The position numbers and the translations under genes were made by a program. DNA of 64,000 nt, taken from assembly GCF_018917435.1 (NCBI RefSeq), contig NZ_JAHLOQ010000003.1:1-64000 (forward strand), written 5' to 3'. Under the pieces are notes generated by a model. The model worked only from the letters and a program-made list of their open reading frames with translations. It was not told where the DNA came from and did not search any database. Below, piece by piece: positions 55,167-63,164 of the stretch. This DNA comes from Intestinibacter bartlettii (lineage in GTDB: Bacteria; Bacillota; Clostridia; Peptostreptococcales; Peptostreptococcaceae). The stretch's first letter is position 1; every line of letters starts with the position of its first letter.

Positions 55167-55723
55167 TATGCTTCCTCCATTTTATAAAATGTTAATGTTG
55201 TATTTCCATATTTTTTGTCTCTACTTTTATATAATCTTCCAACATTTTCTGGAAAGCTATCTTTTGTATCATGTTCAACAACTATTATACCATCTTCTTC
55301 AAGTAAATTATTCTCATCTACTGATGATAATGCATCTATAAACATATTTTTATAGTAAGGTGGATCCATAAATATTATAGTAAATTTTTCACCTTTTTTG
55401 CCTAAAGATGTAACAGCACTTTTAAAATCTATATTTAAAGTAGTACTTTCATTTTCAACTCTGGCTTTTTTTATATTAGATTTAACTATAGCCATGCTCT
55501 CTTTACTTTTATCTACAAAAACACATTTATGTGCTCCTCTTGATAAACATTCTATACCTAAAGAACCTGTTCCCGCAAATAAATCTAGAACATTATTATC
55601 CATAACATAAGAATTTATTATATTAAATAATGATTCTTTTACCCTGTCTGTCGTAGGTCTCACATCTTCATTTTTAGGAGTATTTAATTTTAATCCTCTT
55701 GCTTTTCCTGATATAACTCTCAA
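55166..55723 (-). CDS. rsmD: 16S rRNA (guanine966-N2)-methyltransferase RsmD
   Basis: 185-residue RsmD. RVISGKARGLKLNTP at the N-terminus, SAM motif VLDLFAGTGSLGIECLSRGA and catalytic FMDPPYYK (DPPY) are present. Immediately upstream of coaD; recG lies upstream with a 43-nt gap. Confidence 0.95.
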   Translation of the reverse strand: MRVISGKARGLKLNTPKNEDVRPTTDRVKESLFNIINSYVMDNNVLDLFAGTGSLGIECLSRGAHKCVFVDKSKESMAIVKSNIKKARVENESTTLNIDFKSAVTSLGKKGEKFTIIFMDPPYYKNMFIDALSSVDENNLLEEDGIIVVEHDTKDSFPENVGRLYKSRDKKYGNTTLTFYKMEEA

Positions 55724-55766
55724 ATTTCATTCTCCCTTCAATAAATATATTCTAACATAAAATCTA

Positions 55767-57827
55767 TTAGTTTAATGAGATTTCTTTATTAATATTGCTA
55801 AATTTTTCAAGCATTTCTTTTTTTAATAGAAGATGTTCTTCTTTATCCATATTTTTGTCTTCTCTAAAAATATTTTTTGCTTCTTCTTGCGCTAATTTTA
55901 AAATTTTTATATGTTTAAAAATATTAGCTACTTTAAGTTCTGGAATACCATGTTGTCTTGTTCCAAAAAATTCTCCTGGACCTCTTATTTCTAAATCTTT
56001 TTCAGAAATTCTAAATCCATCATTAGTTTCTTCCATAATCTCCATACGTTCTTTACATACATTTGTTTTTGATGAATAAATTAATATACAATGAGATTTG
56101 TGTGAACCTCTTCCTACTCTACCTCTAAGTTGGTGTAGTTGGGCAAGTCCAAATCTTTCAGCATTTTCAATAATCATCAACGTTGCATTTGGTACGTTTA
56201 CACCTACTTCTATTACAGTTGTAGATACTAAAATTTGAATTTCATTATTTTTAAAATCATTCATTATTTGATCTTTTAAGCTAGGCTTCATTTTTCCATG
56301 TAAAACTTCTACATTTAAATCTGAAAAATATTTTTCTTTAAGTTCATCTCTCAAATCTTCTGCTGCTTTTGCATCGATTGCTTCACTTTCTTCAACTAAT
56401 GGACAAACAACATAAACTTGTCTTCCCTTTGTTATCTCGTCTCTTATAAAGTTTGTATATATGAAGTCTCTTTTTTTAGATTCAAAAGCCTTAGTATCTA
56501 TAGGTTGTCTTCCCGGTGGAAGCTCATCAATTATAGATATATCTAAATCCCCATAAAGTATTAAAGCTAATGTTCTAGGTATAGGAGTCGCTGTCATAAC
56601 CAAAATATCTGGATTACTACCTTTTGTAGATAGTTTAGCTCTTTGTCTTACGCCAAATCTATGTTGTTCATCAGTCACAACTATACCTAAATTATCAAAT
56701 TCTACATTATCTTCTATAAGAGCATGGGTTCCTATTAATATATCTACCTCATGATTTTTTATTCTTTCTAAAACTTTTTCTTTTTGCTTTTTAGTTAAAC
56801 TTCCTACTAATAAGTCTACTTTTATATCAAAAGGAGATAATGTTTCACTTAAAGAAATATAATGTTGTCTAGCTAATATCTCTGTAGGAGCCATTAACGC
56901 ACCTTGATAGCCATTTAAAACAGCTAATGCAAGCACAAGCACAGCTACTATTGTCTTACCACTTCCAACATCTCCTTGCACCAATCTGTTCATAACATTA
57001 CTACTCGTCATATCATCTATAACTTCTGAAAATGCTCTAGATTGTGCATTTGTTAGTTTGAATGGAAGTGATGCAATTATATCATTTAATTTTTCTTTTT
57101 TTTCAAACTTTATACCTGTTGAATTATCGATTCCACTTTTAAAATAAAAAAGCCCTATTTGTAAAATTAAAAATTCTTCAAAAATCATTCTGTAAAGTGC
57201 AATTTTTAAAGATTGCTTATCCTTTGGCATGTGAAGATTTTTAATTGCAAAATCTATACTACATAATTTATATTTATCTATTATATTTTGAGGTAAATAT
57301 TCTTGTACAATCACTTTTTCATTTGTATATATATTTTTTATAGTATTAATAATATCATTATTTGTAACACCATAAGTAAGTGGATAAACAGGTATTAACT
57401 TACATGTTGATGTCGGTGCATTAGTGAAGTGTTCTATTTGGGGCGAATTCATCTCTAAAAATCCACCTTCTCTTTTTATCTTTCCATAAACAATTACACT
57501 ATCACCTTTTTTGAATACCTTTGTTAAGTATTCTTGATTAAAAAATACTAGAGATAAAAATCCAGTTTCATCTCTTATTATAAATTTTGTTACTTTTATT
57601 TTATTTTTTGCTTCATGGCTTTTTATATCACTAATTATTCCTTTTGTACAAGCTTTTTCATCATGTTCTAATTGCCATATTTTTTTTACATTACTTCTAT
57701 CTTCATAAGCTCTTGGGAAATAATATAATAAGTCCTTTATTGTAAATATATTTAATTTATTTAGTTTTGAAGCTTTTTTCGGACCTATTCCCTTTACAAA
57801 TTGAATATTTTTATCTAAGATATCCAT
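55767..57827 (-). CDS. recG: ATP-dependent DNA helicase RecG
   Basis: 686-residue RecG for branch migration and fork reversal. N-terminal wedge/OB domain (about 1-150), Walker A QGDVGSGKTIVAVLVL near residue 283, DEQH box VTDEQHRFGVRQRA, helicase motif VMTATPIPRTLALIL, and TRG-type end (ERMEIMEETNDGFRISEKDL). Normal length. Upstream of rsmD in the rsmD-coaD group. Confidence 0.96.
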   Translation of the reverse strand: MDILDKNIQFVKGIGPKKASKLNKLNIFTIKDLLYYFPRAYEDRSNVKKIWQLEHDEKACTKGIISDIKSHEAKNKIKVTKFIIRDETGFLSLVFFNQEYLTKVFKKGDSVIVYGKIKREGGFLEMNSPQIEHFTNAPTSTCKLIPVYPLTYGVTNNDIINTIKNIYTNEKVIVQEYLPQNIIDKYKLCSIDFAIKNLHMPKDKQSLKIALYRMIFEEFLILQIGLFYFKSGIDNSTGIKFEKKEKLNDIIASLPFKLTNAQSRAFSEVIDDMTSSNVMNRLVQGDVGSGKTIVAVLVLALAVLNGYQGALMAPTEILARQHYISLSETLSPFDIKVDLLVGSLTKKQKEKVLERIKNHEVDILIGTHALIEDNVEFDNLGIVVTDEQHRFGVRQRAKLSTKGSNPDILVMTATPIPRTLALILYGDLDISIIDELPPGRQPIDTKAFESKKRDFIYTNFIRDEITKGRQVYVVCPLVEESEAIDAKAAEDLRDELKEKYFSDLNVEVLHGKMKPSLKDQIMNDFKNNEIQILVSTTVIEVGVNVPNATLMIIENAERFGLAQLHQLRGRVGRGSHKSHCILIYSSKTNVCKERMEIMEETNDGFRISEKDLEIRGPGEFFGTRQHGIPELKVANIFKHIKILKLAQEEAKNIFREDKNMDKEEHLLLKKEMLEKFSNINKEISLN

Positions 57828-57840
57828 CTTTTATCACCTA

Positions 57841-57929
57841 AAAAAATCCTCTATTTTTATAGAGGATAAATTTTAATATATTTAAACCTTTGAAAAAGGG
57901 CTGTCATCAATTTAAATTGAAACAGCCCC
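57841..57929 (-). terminator. tandem intrinsic terminators after the fakA-like gene
   Basis: Two consecutive stems on the minus strand: GGGCTGT/ACAGCCC followed by TTTTT (57893-57928), then ATCCTCTA/TAGAGGAT followed by seven T (57841-57870). Double termination shields recG from the upstream transcript. Confidence 0.85.
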
Positions 57930-57953
57930 CATTATTTACATAATTTTATTTCT

Positions 57954-59597
57954 TTATTCAACAGATACTAAATAATAATAAATTGGTTGGCCACCATAGT
58001 ATAATTCTATATCGATATCTTCGAATTTTTCTTCTAAAGCTTCTCTTAAAGCTTCTGCTTGTTCTTCTTTAATATCTTCACCATAGAATAAAGTTATTAT
58101 TGCACTATCTTCATCTACTAAACTTTCTATAAGTTCTGTAGTTATTGAGTCTATATCATCACCTGCTGATAGTAATTTGCCTTCACCTAAGCCTATAATA
58201 TTGCCTTCTTTTACTTCAACATCATTTATAACAGTATTTCTAACTGCGTAAGTAACTTGACCACTCTTAACTGTTGATAAAGCGTCTGTCATATTAGCTT
58301 CATTTTCTTCTACAGTTAAATCCGCATCAAAGTTAACTAAAGCAGCAAATGCTTGAGATACATTTTTTGTAGGAATTACTATTATATTTTTATCACTTAG
58401 TTCTTTAGCTTGATTTGCAGCCATAATTATATTGCTGTTGTTTGGTAATATAATTATGTTATGCGCATTCATTTTTTCGATTGCATTCATAAAATCTTCA
58501 GTACTTGGGTTCATAGTTTGACCACCTTCTATTATGTGATCTACACCAAAGTCTTTAAATATTTTAGCTAAACCTTGACCCATAGAAGTTGCTATAAATC
58601 CAAACTCTTTTGGTTCTTCTGAAACAGCAGCTTGTTCTGAAGCTTCTTCAGCATCTTGTGAATCTTTAATTACTTTATTTTCATGTTGTAATTTCATATT
58701 TTCTATTTTTATTGTTAATAATTGACCATAAGCTAAAGCTTCTTGAAGAACAGTTCCAGGTGTATTAGTGTGAACATGTACTTTTATTATTCCATCGTCA
58801 CCTACAACAACTAAACTGTCTCCATATTTAATCATTATGTCACGCATTTTTATATCAGATATTTTATCAGTTTCAAGTATAAATTCTGTACAGTATTGGA
58901 ATTTGATATCTTCAGTAGATATTTTATTTTCAACTTGTACTGAAGGAGTTTCTGAAGTTTGACCTTCTTGACTTTCTACAAATTGTCCTTCTAATGATTT
59001 TAACATACCTTCGTATACTAAAACTAACCCTTTACCACCAGAATCCACAACACCAGCTTCTTTTAAAGCATGTAATAATTCTGGAGTTCTGTTTAGTGAG
59101 TTGTTAGCTTCTTTTACTAGAAGTTTCATAAATTCAATTATATCTTCTTCTAATGCAGCAGCTTTTAAAGCATATTCTGAACTTTCTCTTACTACTGTTA
59201 ATATAGTTCCTTCAACTGGTTTTATTACGGCCTTATAAGCTGTGTCAGAACCATTTTTTAAAGCTTCAGCTATATCCATACTAGTAAGTGTTTCTTTACC
59301 TTCTATAGATTTAGCTATCCCTCTTATTATTTGAGATAAGATAACACCTGAATTTCCTCTAGCACCCATTAAAGAACCTTTAGAAAGAGCCTTTCCAAGT
59401 TGTCCTATATCGTCTTTTTCTACCTTGTCTAATTCTTTTATTGCACAAGATATAGTTAAAGACATATTTGTTCCTGTATCTCCATCTGGAACTGGGAATA
59501 CATTTAATTTATCTACTAAGTCTTTATGATTTTTAAGGTTATTTGCACCAGAAACAAACATATCCCTTACTTGTTTTCCGTCTATATATTGAATCAT
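57954..59597 (-). CDS. fakA: DAK domain fatty acid kinase FakA-like protein
   Basis: 547-residue protein. N-terminal DhaL kinase domain with FPVPDGDTGTNMSLTI and GARGNSGVILSQIIRG, then a middle and a C-terminal FakA domain (about 330-547). FakA phosphorylates fatty acids bound to FakB; FakB is not adjacent here. Location between asp23 (yloU) and recG matches yloV in Bacillus. AGGAGG precedes the ATG. Confidence 0.92.
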   Translation of the reverse strand: MIQYIDGKQVRDMFVSGANNLKNHKDLVDKLNVFPVPDGDTGTNMSLTISCAIKELDKVEKDDIGQLGKALSKGSLMGARGNSGVILSQIIRGIAKSIEGKETLTSMDIAEALKNGSDTAYKAVIKPVEGTILTVVRESSEYALKAAALEEDIIEFMKLLVKEANNSLNRTPELLHALKEAGVVDSGGKGLVLVYEGMLKSLEGQFVESQEGQTSETPSVQVENKISTEDIKFQYCTEFILETDKISDIKMRDIMIKYGDSLVVVGDDGIIKVHVHTNTPGTVLQEALAYGQLLTIKIENMKLQHENKVIKDSQDAEEASEQAAVSEEPKEFGFIATSMGQGLAKIFKDFGVDHIIEGGQTMNPSTEDFMNAIEKMNAHNIIILPNNSNIIMAANQAKELSDKNIIVIPTKNVSQAFAALVNFDADLTVEENEANMTDALSTVKSGQVTYAVRNTVINDVEVKEGNIIGLGEGKLLSAGDDIDSITTELIESLVDEDSAIITLFYGEDIKEEQAEALREALEEKFEDIDIELYYGGQPIYYYLVSVE

Positions 59598-59612
59598 TTC
59601 TTTCCTCCTAAA

Positions 59613-59963
59613 TTACTTTACTCGAATACCTTGAACATTCACGTCTATTTTGCTGACTTTGATTCCTGTATCATTTTCAACAGAGTATTTAACTCTTTCA
59701 ATTATGTTGTTTGCAACAGTAGCTATATTGATTCCATATTGCATTATAACGAATAGTTCTATTTCTATTGTATTGTCTTCTAATTCTACTACTTTAACAC
59801 CTTTTGCTATATTGCCTTCTTTTAATAGTTCCACTATACCTTTTATTTTTTGTGAAAATCCTACTAAGCCATAACTCTCCATAGCAGCTCTATATACTAC
59901 TTGAGCTATAACTTGTTTATCTATTTCTATACATCCATATTTATTGTTTAATTTTGCACTCAT
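59613..59963 (-). CDS. Asp23/Gls24 family protein (YloU-like)
   Basis: 116-residue Asp23 domain protein (IDKQVIAQVVYRAAMESYGLVG in part; KVSKIDVNVQGIRV at the C-terminus). It lacks the charged tail of the other Asp23 protein of this window. First gene of the asp23-fakA pair, opposite rpmB, conserved as yloU-yloV. Ribosome binding site AAGGGGG. Confidence 0.92.
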   Translation of the reverse strand: MSAKLNNKYGCIEIDKQVIAQVVYRAAMESYGLVGFSQKIKGIVELLKEGNIAKGVKVVELEDNTIEIELFVIMQYGINIATVANNIIERVKYSVENDTGIKVSKIDVNVQGIRVK

Positions 59964-60556
59964 GGTTTTTAACCCCCTTAAGTTTTATTTTATTAATTTT
60001 ATTTTGTACAAAAACTGTGTAAAATTTACATTACATACATTACATATGTTTAACTTTTTAAATTTAAAATTTATTACAAAATATATTAAAATAATTAATC
60101 ATTATTATATAATACTATAAAATCATAATAAATTAAAGATTTAATAATAAAATCTTTGTTTTAAGGCTAGTTGTAAATAAAAATAATTCCTTAGTATTAT
60201 CTTTACTAAATTTTACTTATAACAATTATAGTCCATTTACAATATTTTTATAACGATAAAAATATATTAATTATTTGATATAAAATAACTAATTTATTTA
60301 ATATACAAAATTTTACATAAGCCTGAATTAGTTGCTATTTACAGTTTTAAAATGAATATAAAAAAAATAATTTATTATTTTCTATTTTAATATTTACATT
60401 ATGGTGATTTATATATATAATTTTATATGATAATGATAAATTCTTCAATACGAAATAAATTATTATCATAATTTGTCTTGCAAAATATTAATGTTTATGT
60501 TAATATAAATATGTTTCAGTCTTAAAAAAGATTATTAATTAAGGAGGTGTGCTAAG
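59964..60556. other. 593-nt AT-rich divergent region upstream of rpmB
   Basis: Holds the promoters of the asp23-fakA and rpmB transcripts. A perfect 9-bp inverted repeat TATGATAAT/ATTATCATA (60426-60434 and 60462-60470) resembles two Fur-family half sites. A weak hairpin (AAAGATTT/AAATCTTT) lies near 60137-60160. No ORF with a ribosome binding site. Confidence 0.5.
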
Positions 60557-60745
60557 ATGGCAAAAGTATGTTGCGTATGTGGTAAAGGTAAAGTTTCAGG
60601 AAACCAAGTATCACACTCAAACAGACATAATAAAAGAACTTGGTCTGCTAACTTAAGAAACGTTAGAGTTGTAGAAGAAGGAACTCCAAAAAGAGTTAAA
60701 GTTTGTACAAGATGTTTACGTTCAGGAAAAGTTGAGAGAGCTTAA
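60557..60745 (+). CDS. rpmB: 50S ribosomal protein L28
   Basis: 62-residue L28. CCVCGKGKVSGNQVSHSNRH and CTRCLRSGKVER include two CxxC pairs, so this is the zinc-binding form. AAGGAGG lies 10 nt upstream of the ATG. Flanked by asp23-fakA and, beyond the symporter, spoVM, as in Bacillus (spoVM-rpmB-yloU-yloV). Confidence 0.97.
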   Translation: MAKVCCVCGKGKVSGNQVSHSNRHNKRTWSANLRNVRVVEEGTPKRVKVCTRCLRSGKVERA

Positions 60746-60766
60746 TAATTTTATTATTATTAATTA

Positions 60767-60812
60767 AGAGACTATTGCAAAATATTTATTATTTTGCGAC
60801 AGTCTCTTTTTT
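60767..60812 (+). terminator. intrinsic terminator of rpmB
   Basis: AGAGACT pairs with AGTCTCT, extended inside by TTGCAAAATA/TATTTTGCGA with mismatches, and followed by TTTTTT. Confidence 0.85.
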
Positions 60813-61072
60813 ATTTTTATTTATATTATTTTTTAATCTTTTTCTAAAAATGTATATAAAAATCATTTCTAATAAATTTTATCTAACAAAATAAGATCAT
60901 ACCCTAAATCCTTATATATCACACCGTGAAACTAAACTTATAATCTTTTTATATAATATTATATTACGTACCTTAAATAAATCGTTGGCCTATAACATAT
61001 TTTTAAAACATAACATTAAAATTGTATACTTACACCATCAATATATGATGATCAAATATTTTTATATAACAA
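60813..61072. other. AT-rich gap between convergent rpmB and symporter genes
   Basis: About 260 nt between two terminators. No ribosome binding site, ORF, hairpin or RNA gene recognised. Confidence 0.5.
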
Positions 61073-61102
61073 AAAAGGATACCGCAAACGCGATATCCTA
61101 AT
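61073..61102 (-). terminator. intrinsic terminator of the symporter gene
   Basis: Minus strand AGGATATCGC pairs with GCGGTATCCT (one mismatch) with loop GTTT, then six T. Confidence 0.85.
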
Positions 61103-61110
61103 CTATACAA

Positions 61111-62415
61111 TTATATTATTGCTTCTGTTGTATCTATTTCAACTACTTCTTTTTCTTCATTAAATACATCTACATCAACATCTTTATTTTGATATGCAAC
61201 TATAGTTGTACAAACTGCATCTCCTGTTATATTTACTGCTGTTCTTGTCATATCTAATATACGATCTATACCCATGATCAATGCTATACCTTCTACAGGT
61301 AGTCCAACTGATGCAAATACCATTGATAAAGTTATAAGCCCAACACTTGGCACTCCCGCTGTACCTATTGAAGCAAGTGTTGCAGTTGCTATTACTGTTA
61401 AATAATCCATTGGTGTTAATGTTATACCAAATGCCTGTGCAACGAATACTACAGCAACACCTTGCATTATAGATGTACCATCCATATTTATAGTAGCACC
61501 TAGAGGTATTGTAAATGATGATATTTTTTTAGAAACACCCATTTTTTTATGTAGTGTATCTATAGACATTGGTATCGTAGCATTTGATGTTGCTGTTGAA
61601 AATGCAAATCCCATAACTGGTGCAAATTTTTTGATAAATTTAACAGGACTTAATCCTGTAGTTACTTTTAGGAATAACATATATACTACAAAACATTGTA
61701 TTCCTAATGCTACAAATACACTCAGCATATATTTTAACATTGGTAAAAATGCATCAAATCCTATATTAGCAAAGTTTTTAGCTATTAAACAAAATACACC
61801 AAATGGAGCAACATTCATTATAAGTGAAGTCATTTCCATCATTAAATCATTAAATTGAGTAAATCCTTTTAATAATAAATTTGCTCTTTCTCCCATCTTA
61901 GCTATTAATATACCAACTATTAATGCAAAGAATATTATTTGAAGCATATTTCCTTCTGCTAATCCTTGAAGTGGATTTTTAGGAATTATATTTAATAAAG
62001 TATCTGCAAAGTTAGTTGCTTCGGCTACTGTTGTTTCTGCTTGCTGAACTGAACTTATATCTAATCCTATACCAGGATTTATAATTTTACCTACTGATAA
62101 AGCCACTGTTATAGCTAATGCTGTTGTAAGCATATAAAAACCTACTGTTTTTATACCAACTTTTCCTAAGGTTTTAGTATCTCCTATAGCTGCACTACCA
62201 CATACTAGTGAACAAAATACTAATGGAACTACTAACATTTGCATTAATCTTAAAAATCCATCTCCTACAACATAAAATACACCATTAATTAATATTTCAT
62301 CTCTAAAAGTTCCATTAGGAACCCAATAGTATAATGCTACACCACAAATTGCCCCTAAAATAAGAGCAATAAAAATTTTTGTTGTTAATCCAAGTTTTTT
62401 ATTACTTTTTTCCAT
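61111..62415 (-). CDS. dicarboxylate/amino acid:cation symporter (DAACS family)
   Basis: 434-residue GltP/DctA-type symporter with eight spans and two re-entrant loops. Key motifs: AFSTATSNATIPMSI (HP1), GATINMDGTSIMQGV (NMDGT), GTAGVPSVGLITL (HP2) and GIDRILDMTRTAVNITGDA. It imports glutamate, aspartate or C4-dicarboxylates with Na+ or H+; the exact substrate is not decidable. GGAGAG precedes the ATG; it is a single-gene transcript. Confidence 0.92.
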   Translation of the reverse strand: MEKSNKKLGLTTKIFIALILGAICGVALYYWVPNGTFRDEILINGVFYVVGDGFLRLMQMLVVPLVFCSLVCGSAAIGDTKTLGKVGIKTVGFYMLTTALAITVALSVGKIINPGIGLDISSVQQAETTVAEATNFADTLLNIIPKNPLQGLAEGNMLQIIFFALIVGILIAKMGERANLLLKGFTQFNDLMMEMTSLIMNVAPFGVFCLIAKNFANIGFDAFLPMLKYMLSVFVALGIQCFVVYMLFLKVTTGLSPVKFIKKFAPVMGFAFSTATSNATIPMSIDTLHKKMGVSKKISSFTIPLGATINMDGTSIMQGVAVVFVAQAFGITLTPMDYLTVIATATLASIGTAGVPSVGLITLSMVFASVGLPVEGIALIMGIDRILDMTRTAVNITGDAVCTTIVAYQNKDVDVDVFNEEKEVVEIDTTEAII

Positions 62416-62826
62416 TTTTCAATCTCTCCTTTAATTAAAATTTTGTTTTTATCTATTAGAAAGTCTTTCTGTAAAACATATATAATTTGAATTCTTATTT
62501 AAAATTATAAAATAATATTATTTACATTATATGAACTAGTAACAAAATCTTTATTATTTTGTATTTTTAAATCGAATATATAACATATTATAGCACAAAA
62601 TGAAAAAAAATAAATACAAACACCAATAAACATAATTTTCTGTCAATTAAACGCTAAATTTTTATATATAATATATTTTTCTTCTTATAAAAACTAAATA
62701 TAATCGTTGATATTACTAGATCGATTATATTTTTTACATTTTATAATATATTTGTAAAAACATACCAAATGCAATTATATTTTTTAAAATTGCTTTTTCC
62801 TGTTAAATCCATTTTGTAAAAAATTG
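62416..62826. other. AT-rich region upstream of the symporter
   Basis: About 410 nt between the symporter start and the spoVM terminator. It must carry the symporter promoter, but no clear -35/-10 pair, ribosome binding site or structured RNA is seen. Confidence 0.45.
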
Positions 62827-62877
62827 CATAAAAAATAACTTTTGCTCAAATTTTTTATATTTATTGCAAAAGTTATT
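62827..62877 (-). terminator. intrinsic terminator of spoVM
   Basis: AATAACTTTTGC is perfectly complementary to GCAAAAGTTATT over 12 bp; on the minus strand the stem is followed by TTTTTTATG. It lies 36 nt after the spoVM stop. Confidence 0.85.
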
Positions 62878-62912
62878 CTCTCATCTTATGATAGTCTAAT
62901 TTATTTAAATTT

Positions 62913-62987
62913 TTACTTACTCTTTCTCATAAATTTTAATATTATGTTAGAGATCCATTTTGGCATTTTTATAGTTATCATCTTCAT
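62913..62987 (-). CDS. spoVM: stage V sporulation protein M, 24 residues
   Basis: 24-codon ORF with a strong ribosome binding site (GAGGAG, 8 nt before ATG) and its own terminator. The start is MKMITIKMPK and aligns without gaps to Bacillus SpoVM (MKFYTIKLPK), sharing K2, T5, I6, K7, P9, K10, I15 and M20/M19 spacing; Pro9 is known to be essential for recognising membrane curvature. The rest is an amphipathic helix with basic residues (WISNIILKFMRKSK). SpoVM anchors the coat ATPase SpoIVA to the forespore surface. In Bacillus spoVM is also next to rpmB. Confidence 0.88.
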   Translation of the reverse strand: MKMITIKMPKWISNIILKFMRKSK

Positions 62988-63030
62988 ACTAATCACTCCT
63001 CGCATAGTAAATATTATTCACCTCTTGCAA

Positions 63031-63060
63031 GATATATGATTTCTATTTTACGTTTTATTT
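63031..63060 (-). promoter_or_regulatory. candidate sigma-E promoter of spoVM
   Basis: CATATATC resembles the sigma-E -10 (CATAYANT) and lies 14 nt after AAATAAAA, a weak -35. Located 44-73 nt upstream of the spoVM start; Bacillus spoVM is sigma-E dependent. Confidence 0.4.
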
Positions 63061-63164
63061 TCAGCATATTTTATGCTACACTTTATATAATAGAAATCTT
63101 TTCCATATACATTTTTTTATATATCTATTTTTAATATTTTAGTTAAAGGGGGTTTCATTTTAAT

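Noticed and set aside
59526-59756. Plus-strand ORF of 76 codons across the fakA/asp23 junction
   Set aside because: Antisense to two conserved genes and lacking a ribosome binding site.
62842-63039. Plus-strand ORF of 65 codons near the right end
   Set aside because: It is antisense to spoVM and its terminator, has no ribosome binding site and is low-complexity hydrophobic.
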